Assembly: GCF_002204795.1 (NCBI RefSeq)
Contig: NZ_NIXO01000003.1
Location: 124,001-188,000, forward strand
Direction of reading: 5' to 3'
DNA: 64,000 nt
Source of the DNA: Pseudomonas sp. K2I15
GTDB lineage: Bacteria; Pseudomonadota; Gammaproteobacteria; Pseudomonadales; Pseudomonadaceae
In this document: positions 25,685 through 34,144 of the stretch, piece after piece
Numbering within the stretch: position 1 is the stretch's first letter
How the letters are laid out: each line of letters opens with the position of its first letter
Position numbers and translations under genes: made by a program
The notes under the pieces: generated by a model
What the model saw: the letters and a program-made list of their open reading frames with translations, nothing else
What the model was told of the DNA's origin: nothing
The model's database searches: none

Positions 25685-27835
25685 CTAGTAGCGCATTTCC
25701 ACCGCCACATAAGCCCCAATGCCATCCCCCGGATACAATGACGCCGTATCCTGCCCCTTCGCATCATAGAGCGGCTGCACCGCCGTCACGTACTTCTGAT
25801 TGGTCAGGTTCTTTAAGTCCAGCGACACCTTCCAGTCCTTGCTCGGCGTTTCATACCCTACGTTCGCCCCAAAGATCGTGTAGGAGGGCGCGTAGAAGCT
25901 GTTTGCATAGTCCACCGCCGTACGCGAAGCCGATTGCACATTCACCCCGGTATAGAAGCCCGCAGGATGCTGATATTGCACCTCGCCCTGATAAATATGC
26001 TTCGGAATCCCCGGCAGTTGGTTGTCGCCGAAGGTCGGGTCGTGCCGGTAGTAGAAGTCGTTATAGGTATACACCTGGCGCAAGGTGATCTTTTCACCTG
26101 AAGTGTTTTCCCACATGCGCGTATTCAAGCCGGCCTCGATCCCTTGGTGGATTGTCGGTGTGGCGTTGAATGCACCGGTCACCGCAGCGGCAGTGGATGT
26201 CGCCGGAATGATCTGCACATTGAGCAATTCATTGCTTACCCATGAGCGGTAGAGCGCCAGGCTGCCCTCGAAGATGCCCGATGAACCTTTGATCCCGACT
26301 TCTACGGTATTGGCTTTCTGTTCCACCAGCGGCCGTACGTACGGCGAGGTCGGCCCGGAACCGGAGTATTCCCACGACGCCGGTGGGTCGACGGAGCGGC
26401 TGACGTTGGCGAACACTTGCAGTTGCGGGTTGAACTCGTAACGCACGCCCACCCGCGGTGCCAGGCTCCAGTTGTCGTAGGTCACGTCGCTCGGGTAGGT
26501 GGTGGTGTTGGCCACCAGGGCTTCCTTGACGTCGGCATGGCGGCGCACGTTGATCGCCGAGACGCCGCTGGTCAGCCACAGGCCGTCCACCAGTTCGAGG
26601 TCGTTGCCCAGGGAGAACACGTGGTCGAACGAGGAGCTGTAGTCGACGAACTTGCGGGTCTGCTTGTTGGCGAAGGTGGAGTCGACCTGGCCCTTGAGGT
26701 GTTCGGTGGAAGTGAAGGCCAGGCTGGAGCGGCTTTCGTGGCCGAACAGGGTGTCGCGGCGGTCGTAGTTGATCACCGCGCTCAGGTCATGCCAGTCCCA
26801 GTAGCTTGGGTTGCTCGGGCTGTTCGGGCTGTTGTTGTGGGCGTACTGGTAGTAGACGAAACCCACCGACAGGGTGGCGTCGTCGTCGAAGGTGTAGGTG
26901 GTCTTGCTGCCGGCCCACACGCTGCCAGGGCGTCGGCTGCCGGCGCCGCTGCTTTCGGCGGTGGCACTGGCGCGGTCGGAGTGGTGCTTGACCGCATCCA
27001 GGGTGGTGGCGCTCGGGTCGTTGTGGAACTCGTCGCGGTAACGCAGCATCACCCGGGTTTCGAGTTGCGGGCTGAAGCGGTAGCCAAAGTTGGCCACCAC
27101 GCCCTGGCTTTTCGACAGACTGTAATCGCGGTAGCCGTCGCTGCGGTAGTTGTCGGCATTGAGGTAGTAGTCGAACGCACCCTCGACGCCGCCGACACTC
27201 AGGCTTTGCTTGTTATAGCCGTAGCTGCCGGTTTCCGCGCGAACCCGCAGGCCGGGTGCGGTGTAGCCGGTCTGGTTGACGAAGTTGATGGCGCCGCCAA
27301 GGCTTAGCGCACCGTACTGGAAGGCGTTGGCACCGCGCAGGATTTCGGTGTAGTTCACCCCCGAGCCGTTGAGAAATTCATAGGGTGTGCCACCCGGGCC
27401 GGTGATTGGCAGGCCGTCGAACAGGAACTTGATGCCCTCACGGAAATACCCCGGCGAGGTGTTGGCGCCCGACCCACGGATGGAAATCTTGGCCGCGTCA
27501 TTGCCACCGGTGGACTGCACGAACACGCCCGGCTGATAGGCGAGGGTGTCTTGCAAGGTGGCGGTGCGTCCCTTGGCCACCTGTTCACTGTCGACCACGC
27601 TGGTGCCGCCTGGCACCTCGGACAACTGACTCTTGGCCGCCTCAACGGGCGTGATTTTTTGTGCCTCTACTGTCACCGTCTTTAGCCGTGTGCCGGTCGT
27701 CGGTGTGACCTCATCGTCGGCCTGTACGCTGGCGGAAAAGACCAGGGTTGAGCCCAGTCCCAGCATCGCCAGCCAAGTTGCTTGCCGCACGGCAAGTGTC
27801 AACTTTTGCAACTCTCCCCGAAAGAATGGATCCAT
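25685..27835 (-). CDS. TonB-dependent outer membrane receptor (module A)
   Basis: This is a 716-residue outer membrane receptor for energised uptake. It has a signal peptide ending near SASVQA, a TonB-box-like TVTVEAQ, a plug domain with ISIRGSGANTSPG and FDGLPITGPGG, and a long beta-barrel ending in an aromatic residue (EMRY). It is a paralogue of the receptor at 51763: the plug segments and YRSWVSNELL-type barrel segments correspond. ATG 27835 has AAGGA upstream. A -24/-12 sequence lies 74 bases upstream on this strand. It is divergent from the peptide-type ABC operon, suggesting the receptor brings the same compound through the outer membrane. The ligand is unknown; the context suggests organosulfur rather than iron. 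Confidence 0.9.
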   Translation of the reverse strand: MDPFFRGELQKLTLAVRQATWLAMLGLGSTLVFSASVQADDEVTPTTGTRLKTVTVEAQKITPVEAAKSQLSEVPGGTSVVDSEQVAKGRTATLQDTLAYQPGVFVQSTGGNDAAKISIRGSGANTSPGYFREGIKFLFDGLPITGPGGTPYEFLNGSGVNYTEILRGANAFQYGALSLGGAINFVNQTGYTAPGLRVRAETGSYGYNKQSLSVGGVEGAFDYYLNADNYRSDGYRDYSLSKSQGVVANFGYRFSPQLETRVMLRYRDEFHNDPSATTLDAVKHHSDRASATAESSGAGSRRPGSVWAGSKTTYTFDDDATLSVGFVYYQYAHNNSPNSPSNPSYWDWHDLSAVINYDRRDTLFGHESRSSLAFTSTEHLKGQVDSTFANKQTRKFVDYSSSFDHVFSLGNDLELVDGLWLTSGVSAINVRRHADVKEALVANTTTYPSDVTYDNWSLAPRVGVRYEFNPQLQVFANVSRSVDPPASWEYSGSGPTSPYVRPLVEQKANTVEVGIKGSSGIFEGSLALYRSWVSNELLNVQIIPATSTAAAVTGAFNATPTIHQGIEAGLNTRMWENTSGEKITLRQVYTYNDFYYRHDPTFGDNQLPGIPKHIYQGEVQYQHPAGFYTGVNVQSASRTAVDYANSFYAPSYTIFGANVGYETPSKDWKVSLDLKNLTNQKYVTAVQPLYDAKGQDTASLYPGDGIGAYVAVEMRY

Positions 27836-27908
27836 TAAGCGTGTTCCTTGTGAATAGATAAATTAGCCCCAGCTTTCTATTCGAATAGTCATGCCTGTTT
27901 CGCTCTGA

Positions 27909-27923
27909 GCAGTTTCTATGCCA
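27909..27923 (-). promoter_or_regulatory. Sigma54 (-24/-12) promoter candidate for TonB receptor A
   Basis: Read on the minus strand, TGGCATAGAAACTGC has GG and GC exactly ten bases apart. Predicted transcription begins near 27897, about 60 bases before the receptor start. Confidence 0.6.
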
Positions 27924-28037
27924 ACGCTGTTTGCCAAGGAATACGGGTGTTTAGTGCGGGTGAAGTGTTTTGCGGGATACTTTGTTTTGAATCGCTGTTT
28001 GATTCTCAACAGCCAACTTTTGCAGGTGGTTTTACTG

Positions 28038-28061
28038 CAACTGTCGCGAACGCAACAGTTG
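28038..28061. promoter_or_regulatory. Dyad between the divergent sigma54 promoters (possible enhancer)
   Basis: CAACTGT (28038-28044) and ACAGTTG (28055-28061) form a perfect 7-bp inverted repeat spaced by ten bases. It is about 150-170 bases from each predicted start of transcription, a normal distance for a sigma54 activator. The rest of the 423-base gap is AT-richer and shows no gene. Confidence 0.4.
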
Positions 28062-28195
28062 ATATGCAGTGTGTAAGGCTATCAACAATTCAATGGGTAT
28101 AACTATATAAGTGTTTGACAGGATGAAGGGCTTTGGTGTCCGGTTTATAGGGTTTTTGCCTCTATTCTCAGAGCGAGACGGCGTTTCTTATAGAC

Positions 28196-28210
28196 TGGCA
28201 TGCTCACTGC
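28196..28210 (+). promoter_or_regulatory. Sigma54 (-24/-12) promoter candidate for ABC operon A
   Basis: TGGCATGCTCACTGC with GG and GC ten bases apart, close to TGGCAC-N5-TTGC. The predicted start near 28222 is 37 bases before the TTG start codon of the binding protein. Confidence 0.65.
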
Positions 28211-28258
28211 ATTACTCCCTGTAGTTGCAAACTTTCGAGTGCCTCTAAGGAAGCGTCA

Positions 28259-29962
28259 TTGACAACCATTCTGAAACTTTCGGCGGTTATATCACTGTCC
28301 CTGGCGATCAATGCCTGTTCGCCGGCTGCTGCACCACAACATGAAACTTCGACGCCCGATGGCGTCGTTACCAATGGCGTGGTGACGTATTCGGCGGCGG
28401 ACTTTCATGAGTCATCACCAGGGCGTAGTGGCGGAACTTTGCGAGTGTCTGCCGCCTCCGACGCCGGCAGTTTCGATGTTCACGCGTTATCCAATGGCAA
28501 TATCCAGTGGATGGGCCGGATTCTCTTCGATTGCCTGGTGTATCAGGACGAGCAGGGCAATATCAGCCCATGGCTGGCCCGCTCCTGGGACATCTCCGAA
28601 GACGGCAAGACCTACACCTTTCACCTGCGCGATGACGTGACCTTCAGCGACGGCGAGAAATTCAACGCCCAGGCGCTGCAAACCAACCTGGAGCACATGC
28701 GCGATCCGGCGACCAAGTCTCCGCTGGCAGCGGCCTATATCGCGCCATATCTCGACGGCAAAGTCATCGACGACTACACCTTCGAAGCCCATTTGCGCGA
28801 ACCCTACACGCCATTCCTCGACGTGCTGGCGCAGTCCTGGCTCAGCATGATCTCGCCCAAACAGATCCGCGAAGCGCCCAAGACCATCGCCGAACACCCT
28901 ATTGGCAGCGGCCCGTTCCTGTTGCAGAGCTACACCCGTGACCAGGGCGCGGTGTTCATCAAGCGCCCCGGCTACCACTGGGCGCCGCCGGTGACGCGTC
29001 ACCAGGGTGAGGCATACCTGGACCGCATCGAACTGAGCTACGTCCCCGAAGCCATGATCCGCTTCACTGCACTTGAGTCCGGCCAGTCGGATTTCGCCCT
29101 CGACGCCCCGGCCCAGAACGCTGCCGCCATCCGCGCCAACCCCGACCTGGTGATGCGCAGCCGGATTCGCAAAGGCAACCCGAGCCGCGGCATCGTGTTC
29201 AACATTGAGCAGCCGCCATTCGACGACGTGCGAGTGCGTCGCGCCGTGGCTAAAGCCGTCGACCGCGAAGGATTGGCGTGGATTTCCGGCTTCGGCGAAT
29301 ACATCGCCAAAGCCGATTTCCTGGCGGCTAATACCCGGTTTTATCAACCCAACAAAGATGCCCTGGCCTACGACGTCAAGGCGGCCAATACCTTGCTCGA
29401 CGACGCCGGCTGGACAGGGCGCGATGCCCAGGGCTATCGGACCAAGGGCGGGCAGCGCTTGAAGGCGACCCTGTTGGCCTATAGCAGCCCGTCCTTTCCC
29501 GGCAGTGTCTCGGTGGCCATCCAGGCCGACCTGAAAAAAGTCGGCTTCGAGATGACCGTCGAGATGCTGCCGTTGACCCGGGTGATCGAGAGACGCTATG
29601 CCGGGAAGTTCCAGGCGATGGCGGACGGTTACTGGCACACCAACACACCTGATGGCCTGTTCGTGCTCTACCACAGCAGCTCCATCAGCACCGATAAAAG
29701 GATCGGCCAGAACGTCGGGCGCTTTCGCGATGCCGAGCTGGATCGCGTGCTCAGCGCTGCGCGTCAGTCCCGCGATCCGGTCGAGTTGCAGGCGCTCTAT
29801 GGCGAAGCACAAAAACGCCTGACCGAAACCGTGCCGTCGGTGCCTGCGCTGGAAGCCCAGGTGCTCACCGCGTACGGCCGTCAAGTCCAGGGCGTGATCT
29901 TCGATACCTCCCATAACGTACCGTTTTTCACCAGCATCTGGCTGGACCGGGGGCAACCATGA
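28259..29962 (+). CDS. Peptide-type ABC transporter binding lipoprotein (module A)
   Basis: This 567-residue solute-binding protein belongs to family 5 (DppA/OppA type). The N terminus has a lipoprotein signal with lipobox INAC. The mature part carries PWLARSWDISEDGKTYTFHLR, shown here as two overlapping short motifs (PWLARSWDIS, KTYTFHLR), and PIGSGPF. I place the start at TTG 28259 because AAGGAAG lies seven bases upstream and no ATG fits. Operon order is this gene, permease, SfnB-like protein, aldo-keto reductase, permease, ATPase, monooxygenase, GNAT. It overlaps the first permease by four bases. Family 5 proteins bind peptides, nickel or other compounds; context suggests an organosulfur ligand. 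A paralogue lies at 38593. Confidence 0.88.
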   Translation: MTTILKLSAVISLSLAINACSPAAAPQHETSTPDGVVTNGVVTYSAADFHESSPGRSGGTLRVSAASDAGSFDVHALSNGNIQWMGRILFDCLVYQDEQGNISPWLARSWDISEDGKTYTFHLRDDVTFSDGEKFNAQALQTNLEHMRDPATKSPLAAAYIAPYLDGKVIDDYTFEAHLREPYTPFLDVLAQSWLSMISPKQIREAPKTIAEHPIGSGPFLLQSYTRDQGAVFIKRPGYHWAPPVTRHQGEAYLDRIELSYVPEAMIRFTALESGQSDFALDAPAQNAAAIRANPDLVMRSRIRKGNPSRGIVFNIEQPPFDDVRVRRAVAKAVDREGLAWISGFGEYIAKADFLAANTRFYQPNKDALAYDVKAANTLLDDAGWTGRDAQGYRTKGGQRLKATLLAYSSPSFPGSVSVAIQADLKKVGFEMTVEMLPLTRVIERRYAGKFQAMADGYWHTNTPDGLFVLYHSSSISTDKRIGQNVGRFRDAELDRVLSAARQSRDPVELQALYGEAQKRLTETVPSVPALEAQVLTAYGRQVQGVIFDTSHNVPFFTSIWLDRGQP

Positions 29963-30891
29963 GCCTGTTCAAATCGATTGGCTGGCGCTTGCTGGCCGGC
30001 ATCGGTGTGCTGTGGGGCGCGGCGACGCTGACCTTCCTCGCCGTCAACTTCAGCGGCGGTGACACGGCGCTGGCGATCCTCGGCGGCCCGGATGCGATGC
30101 CCACGCCGGAGCTGTTGGCCCGGGTGCGTGCCGAGTACGGCCTGGACCAACCGCTGATCGTGCAATACGGCAATTACCTGGTGCGCCTGGCCCATGGCGA
30201 CCTGGGCGAATCCTACCGCCTGCGCATCCCGGTGCAGCAGGCGATTGCCGAGCAGATTGGCGCAACCATTCAACTGTCCCTGAGCGCTGCACTGCTGGCG
30301 GTGGTGTTGGCACTGGTCTGCGCGATCCTCACCGCCAACCGTTCGCGCTGGGTGCGCTCAGTCGCCTCCGGCAGTGAGCTGGTGCTGTCATCAGCGCCTT
30401 CGTTTGTGATCGGCATGCTGCTGTTGCTGGTGTTTTCGTTCCATTGGCACTGGTTGCCGCCGTCCGGCTCCGTGGGTTGGCGCTCGTTGATTTTGCCCTC
30501 GGTCGCGCTGGCCTTGCCGGTGGCGGCGGTGCTGACCCAACTGTTGCGCCAGTCCCTGGAAGACACCCTGGAACAACCTTTTATCGCCATGGCCCGTGCA
30601 CGCGGCTTGTCCGAAACGGCCGTGCGCCTGCGCCATGCCTTGCGCCACGCACTGGTGCCGTTGGTGACCCTGTCCGGGTTCGTGTTCGCCAGCTTGTTGG
30701 GCGGCGCGGTGGTCGTGGAGTTGCTGTTTGCACGCCAGGGCATCGGGCGCTTGATGCTCGATGCCACCAGCAACAAAGACGTGCCGATGGTGTTGGGCGT
30801 GACCTTGCTCGCGGCCAGCGTGTACGTGCTGGTGAACCTGGCCGTCGATTTGATCAACCGCTGGATTGACCCCCGGACCAACCAAACGTGA
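29959..30891 (+). CDS. Peptide-type ABC transporter permease, DppB family (module A)
   Basis: This inner membrane permease of 310 residues has about six hydrophobic segments. GDLGESYRLRIPV and the EAA-like loop ARARGLSETAVRLRHALRHAL are typical of DppB/OppB. The start overlaps the binding-protein stop (ATGA). Its partner, the DppC-type permease, is separated from it by two enzyme genes, an unusual arrangement. Confidence 0.9.
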   Translation: MSLFKSIGWRLLAGIGVLWGAATLTFLAVNFSGGDTALAILGGPDAMPTPELLARVRAEYGLDQPLIVQYGNYLVRLAHGDLGESYRLRIPVQQAIAEQIGATIQLSLSAALLAVVLALVCAILTANRSRWVRSVASGSELVLSSAPSFVIGMLLLLVFSFHWHWLPPSGSVGWRSLILPSVALALPVAAVLTQLLRQSLEDTLEQPFIAMARARGLSETAVRLRHALRHALVPLVTLSGFVFASLLGGAVVVELLFARQGIGRLMLDATSNKDVPMVLGVTLLAASVYVLVNLAVDLINRWIDPRTNQT

Positions 30892-30914
30892 GTGCCTTTG
30901 AAGAAGGAAAAACC

Positions 30915-32168
30915 ATGAGTGCTTCGATCCCTGTGCAGTTGAGTTATGCAGACTTGCACCGGCGTTTCGCCGACGTATTTTCCCGGATAGCCGATACCGC
31001 CGTCGCCCGCGAGCAGCAGCGCGAACTGGCGCATGAAGCAGTGGCGTGGCTGCGCGAGGCCGGCTTTGGAGCGCTGCGTGTGCCGATCGCACAGGGCGGC
31101 CTGGGTGCGAGCCTGCCGCAGTTGTTCCGCCTGTTGATTGAACTGGGCGAGGCCGATTCAAACCTGCCGCAGATCGTGCGCGCGCATTTCGGTTTCGTCG
31201 AAGGCCGGCTTTCCAGCCGCGACAGTGCTTCCCAGGATTACTGGTTTGCTAAAGTCGTCGACGGCGAACTGTGGGGCGCCGCCATGGCCGAGCGCACCGA
31301 CACCACCCGTAACTCGGTGACCCTTAGCGCGGTCGACTCCGGCTGGCAACTGGACGGCGAGAAGTACTACTGCACCGGCACGCTGTACGCCAACTGGATC
31401 GCCGCCGTCGCGTTGGACGGCGAAGACTTTGTCAGCCTTGCGGTGCGTACCGACGCGCCGGGTGTCACCGTCGAGGACGACTGGGACGGCTTCGGCCAGC
31501 GCCTCACCGGCAGTGGCACCACGCGCTTCAAGGCGGTCGACGTACCGGCGCAGCACATCGTGCGGCGTTTCAAGAAAGACGAGCTGCGCGCCGAGTCCTA
31601 CCTGAGCGCGTTCTACCAGTTGTTCCACCTGGCGACCCTGGCCGGCATCGCCAACGCGGTGCTACGCGATGCCACCGAGTTTGTCAAAGGCCGGACCCGC
31701 GCGTTTGGTGTGCCGGGGCAATCGAGCCCCAAGGACGATCCGCTGGTGCAGCGGGTGATCGGCCGGCTGTCGAGCCTGGCCTATGCCGCCCGCACTCAGG
31801 TGCTGGCTGTCGCCGAGGTGCTGCAGGAAGCACACGAAGCGGAGCAGGGCGGCTACGCCAACGAACAGCATTACACCGAGGCTGAGATTCGTGCGTATCA
31901 GGCGCAACAGATCGTGCTTGAGCAAGTGCTGGAAGCCACCACGCTGCTGTTCGAAGTCGGCGGCGCCTCAGCCACCAGCGAGTCGCGGCGCTTCGATCGC
32001 CACTGGCGCAACGCGCGCACCCTGGCCTCCCACAACCCGGCGATTTTCCGCGAACGGGCCCTGGGCAATTACTACCTCAACGACGTCACCCCCAACGCCG
32101 CCTGGCGCAGCCTGCAAGCCGCCGACGCCGAGCAGCAGGCCGCTCGCGACGAAGCGAGTGCGGTATGA
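30915..32168 (+). CDS. SfnB/DszC-like acyl-CoA-dehydrogenase-fold flavoprotein (module A)
   Basis: This 417-residue protein has the acyl-CoA dehydrogenase fold: an N-terminal helical domain, a middle beta domain (GEKYYCTGTLYANW, GFGQRLTGSGTTRF) and a C-terminal helical domain ending FEVGGASATSESRRFDRHWRNARTLASHNP-like, of which RHWRNARTLASHNP is the key part. The group includes SfnB, DszC and related reduced-flavin monooxygenases. Several family members act on sulfur compounds rather than acyl-CoA. ATG 30915 has GAAGGA upstream. It sits inside the transporter operon. Two paralogues occur at 43824 and 50136. A probable role is oxygenation of the imported compound; reduced flavin would have to come from elsewhere. 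Confidence 0.87.
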   Translation: MSASIPVQLSYADLHRRFADVFSRIADTAVAREQQRELAHEAVAWLREAGFGALRVPIAQGGLGASLPQLFRLLIELGEADSNLPQIVRAHFGFVEGRLSSRDSASQDYWFAKVVDGELWGAAMAERTDTTRNSVTLSAVDSGWQLDGEKYYCTGTLYANWIAAVALDGEDFVSLAVRTDAPGVTVEDDWDGFGQRLTGSGTTRFKAVDVPAQHIVRRFKKDELRAESYLSAFYQLFHLATLAGIANAVLRDATEFVKGRTRAFGVPGQSSPKDDPLVQRVIGRLSSLAYAARTQVLAVAEVLQEAHEAEQGGYANEQHYTEAEIRAYQAQQIVLEQVLEATTLLFEVGGASATSESRRFDRHWRNARTLASHNPAIFRERALGNYYLNDVTPNAAWRSLQAADAEQQAARDEASAV

Positions 32169-32200
32169 GCCTCCAACCCTTGAATACAAAAGGATCACCC

Positions 32201-33253
32201 ATGCGTTACCGTCAACTGGGCAACAGCGACATCCAAGTCAGTGTGCTGGGCCTGGGCACCATGACCTGGGGCCACCAGAACACCGAAAACGACGCCCATC
32301 AGCAGATCGACCTGGCGCTGGCCGAAGGCATCAACTTCATCGACACCGCCGAGATGTACCCCACGCCGACCAAAGCCGAAACCTGGCGCACCACCGAGCG
32401 CTATATCGGCAGTTGGCTGGCGGCCAGTGGCCGACGCGACGAGGTAATCCTGGCGAGTAAAATTGCCGGCCCGGCCCGCGACCCAAGCAGCCAGCAGCAC
32501 ATTCGCGATGGCTTCAGCCACCACGACCGGCGCAACATCGTCGAAGCCCTGGATGGCAGCCTCAAACGCCTGAACACCGACTACCTCGACCTCTACCAAC
32601 TGCACTGGCCCGACCGCACCACCAACATCTTCGGCCAGCGCGAATACCCGTATCAGGCAGACACCCAGAGCGTTGCCATCGAAGAAACCCTGGCGGTGCT
32701 GGCCGATCAGGTCAAGGCCGGCAAGGTGCGATACATCGGCGTTTCCAACGAAACCCCGTGGGGCGTCGCCGAGTTTCTCAAGCAAAGCGAACGCCTCGGC
32801 CTGCCGCGGATTGCCAGCGTGCAAAACCCCTACAGCCTGCTTAACCGCCTGTACGAAGGCGGCCTCTCGGAGTTCACCCACCGCGAAGGCGTTGGCCTGC
32901 TGGCGTACTCGCCGCTGGCCTTCGGCGCACTCACCGGCAAGTACCTGGGCGGCGCACGCCCCGAGGGCTCGCGGCTGTCGGCGGTGTACCGCACCTTCAA
33001 TCGCTATGACAGTGCCTCGGCGCAGGAAGCCATCTCCGGCTACGTGGAAATTGCCCGGCAACATGGCCTGACTCCGGCACAGTTGGCCCTGGCGTTCATC
33101 ATCGACAAACCCTTCGTCACCAGCGCGCTCACCGGGCAAACCAGCCTGGCGCAATTGCGCGACAACCTCGGCGCGCTGGACGTGACCCTCAACGACGAGA
33201 TCAAGGCGCAGGTCCAGGCCATCCACCAGCGCATTCCCAACCCAGCGCCATAG
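32201..33253 (+). CDS. Aldo/keto reductase, Tas-like
   Basis: This cytoplasmic NADPH-dependent oxidoreductase of 350 residues has a TIM-barrel fold. The catalytic tetrad is visible: Asp48, Tyr53, Lys87 and His135. RYIGVSNETPWG and GLLAYSPLAFGALTGKY are family motifs. The layout matches the Tas/YajO branch. ATG 32201 has AAAGGA upstream; an ATG at 32165 overlapping the previous stop is an alternative. It lies between two permease genes and probably reduces an aldehyde or ketone released from the imported compound. Confidence 0.88.
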   Translation: MRYRQLGNSDIQVSVLGLGTMTWGHQNTENDAHQQIDLALAEGINFIDTAEMYPTPTKAETWRTTERYIGSWLAASGRRDEVILASKIAGPARDPSSQQHIRDGFSHHDRRNIVEALDGSLKRLNTDYLDLYQLHWPDRTTNIFGQREYPYQADTQSVAIEETLAVLADQVKAGKVRYIGVSNETPWGVAEFLKQSERLGLPRIASVQNPYSLLNRLYEGGLSEFTHREGVGLLAYSPLAFGALTGKYLGGARPEGSRLSAVYRTFNRYDSASAQEAISGYVEIARQHGLTPAQLALAFIIDKPFVTSALTGQTSLAQLRDNLGALDVTLNDEIKAQVQAIHQRIPNPAP

Positions 33254-33268
33254 AACGAGGAGCCTGGC

Positions 33269-34144
33269 ATGACGCAAACCATTGAAACGTTGATCGTGGG
33301 GCCGAGCGGCAATCGCCCGTTGCGTCTTGCCGGCTTCACCCGGCTGCGGCCTGGCCTGTTGCTGGCCGGGGTGTTTGTTGCGTTGTTGCTGTTGGCCGCC
33401 GTTGTTCCTCAATGGCTGGCCCCGTATGACCCGCTGGACGCCTCGGCGCGCATGGCGTTCCAGGCGCCGAGCAACTTGCACTGGCTGGGCACCGATGAGA
33501 ACGGGCGTGACGTGCTCAGCCGATTGATTTATGGCGTGCGTTCCTCGCTGTTCATGGGCATCGCTGCTACAGCACTGGGGCTGGCCTGGGGCACCTTCCT
33601 CGGCTTGATCGCCGGCCTTGGCCCGCGCTGGCTGGATGGCGCATTGATGCGCGGGATCGACGTGCTGCTGTCCTTTCCCGACCTGTTGCTGGCGCTGGTG
33701 ATCATCACGTTTTTCGGCCAGGGCACGGCCAATCTGATTCTCGCGATAGGCATCGCCGGCGTGCCGCGTTATGCGCGGCTGGTGCGGGCGCAAACCCTCA
33801 CCGTGCGCAACGCAGGCTATGTCGAATCCGCCGTCACCCTCGGCCAATCGCAGCTGGCGGTAGTACTGCGGCACATCCTGCCAAATGCATTCAAGCCGGT
33901 GCTGATCCTCGCCACCATCGGCATCGGCGGCGCGATCACCGCCGGCGCCGCCTTGAGCTTCCTCGGCTTTGGCGCACCGCCGCCCGCGCCGGAGTGGGGC
34001 GGGATGATGTCCATCGGGCGCAGCTTCCTGGCCAACGCGCCGTGGCTGGTCGCCTGGCCCGCGCTGATCATCACGCTAACCGTTGTTTCTATCAGTGCCA
34101 TCGGCCGCGAACTGCTGCGCCGCAGCGAAGGAAAGCCCCTATGA
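33269..34144 (+). CDS. Peptide-type ABC transporter permease, DppC family (module A)
   Basis: This inner membrane permease of 291 residues has the DppC/OppC pattern. HWLGTDENGRDVLSRLIYG follows the first membrane segment. The coupling loop reads VRNAGYVESAVTLG, and the C-terminal region has GFGAPPPAPEWGGMM. It starts 15 bases after the aldo/keto reductase and overlaps the ATPase by four bases. It pairs with the permease at 29959. Confidence 0.9.
   Translation: MTQTIETLIVGPSGNRPLRLAGFTRLRPGLLLAGVFVALLLLAAVVPQWLAPYDPLDASARMAFQAPSNLHWLGTDENGRDVLSRLIYGVRSSLFMGIAATALGLAWGTFLGLIAGLGPRWLDGALMRGIDVLLSFPDLLLALVIITFFGQGTANLILAIGIAGVPRYARLVRAQTLTVRNAGYVESAVTLGQSQLAVVLRHILPNAFKPVLILATIGIGGAITAGAALSFLGFGAPPPAPEWGGMMSIGRSFLANAPWLVAWPALIITLTVVSISAIGRELLRRSEGKPL

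Noticed and set aside
26417-27307. 296-codon open frame antisense to TonB receptor A
   Set aside because: Valine- and alanine-rich shadow of a coding strand; no motif recognised.
25685-27835. Siderophore receptor
   Set aside because: No Fur-like site or siderophore gene seen, and a -24/-12 promoter and organosulfur neighbours are present; the iron role is not excluded but not supported.
28487-29956. 489-codon open frame antisense to the module A binding protein
   Set aside because: Complementary to a clear family 5 lipoprotein; composition typical of a shadow frame.
32195-33874. 559-codon open frame antisense to the aldo/keto reductase and permease
   Set aside because: It spans two recognised genes and their gap and shows no domain pattern.
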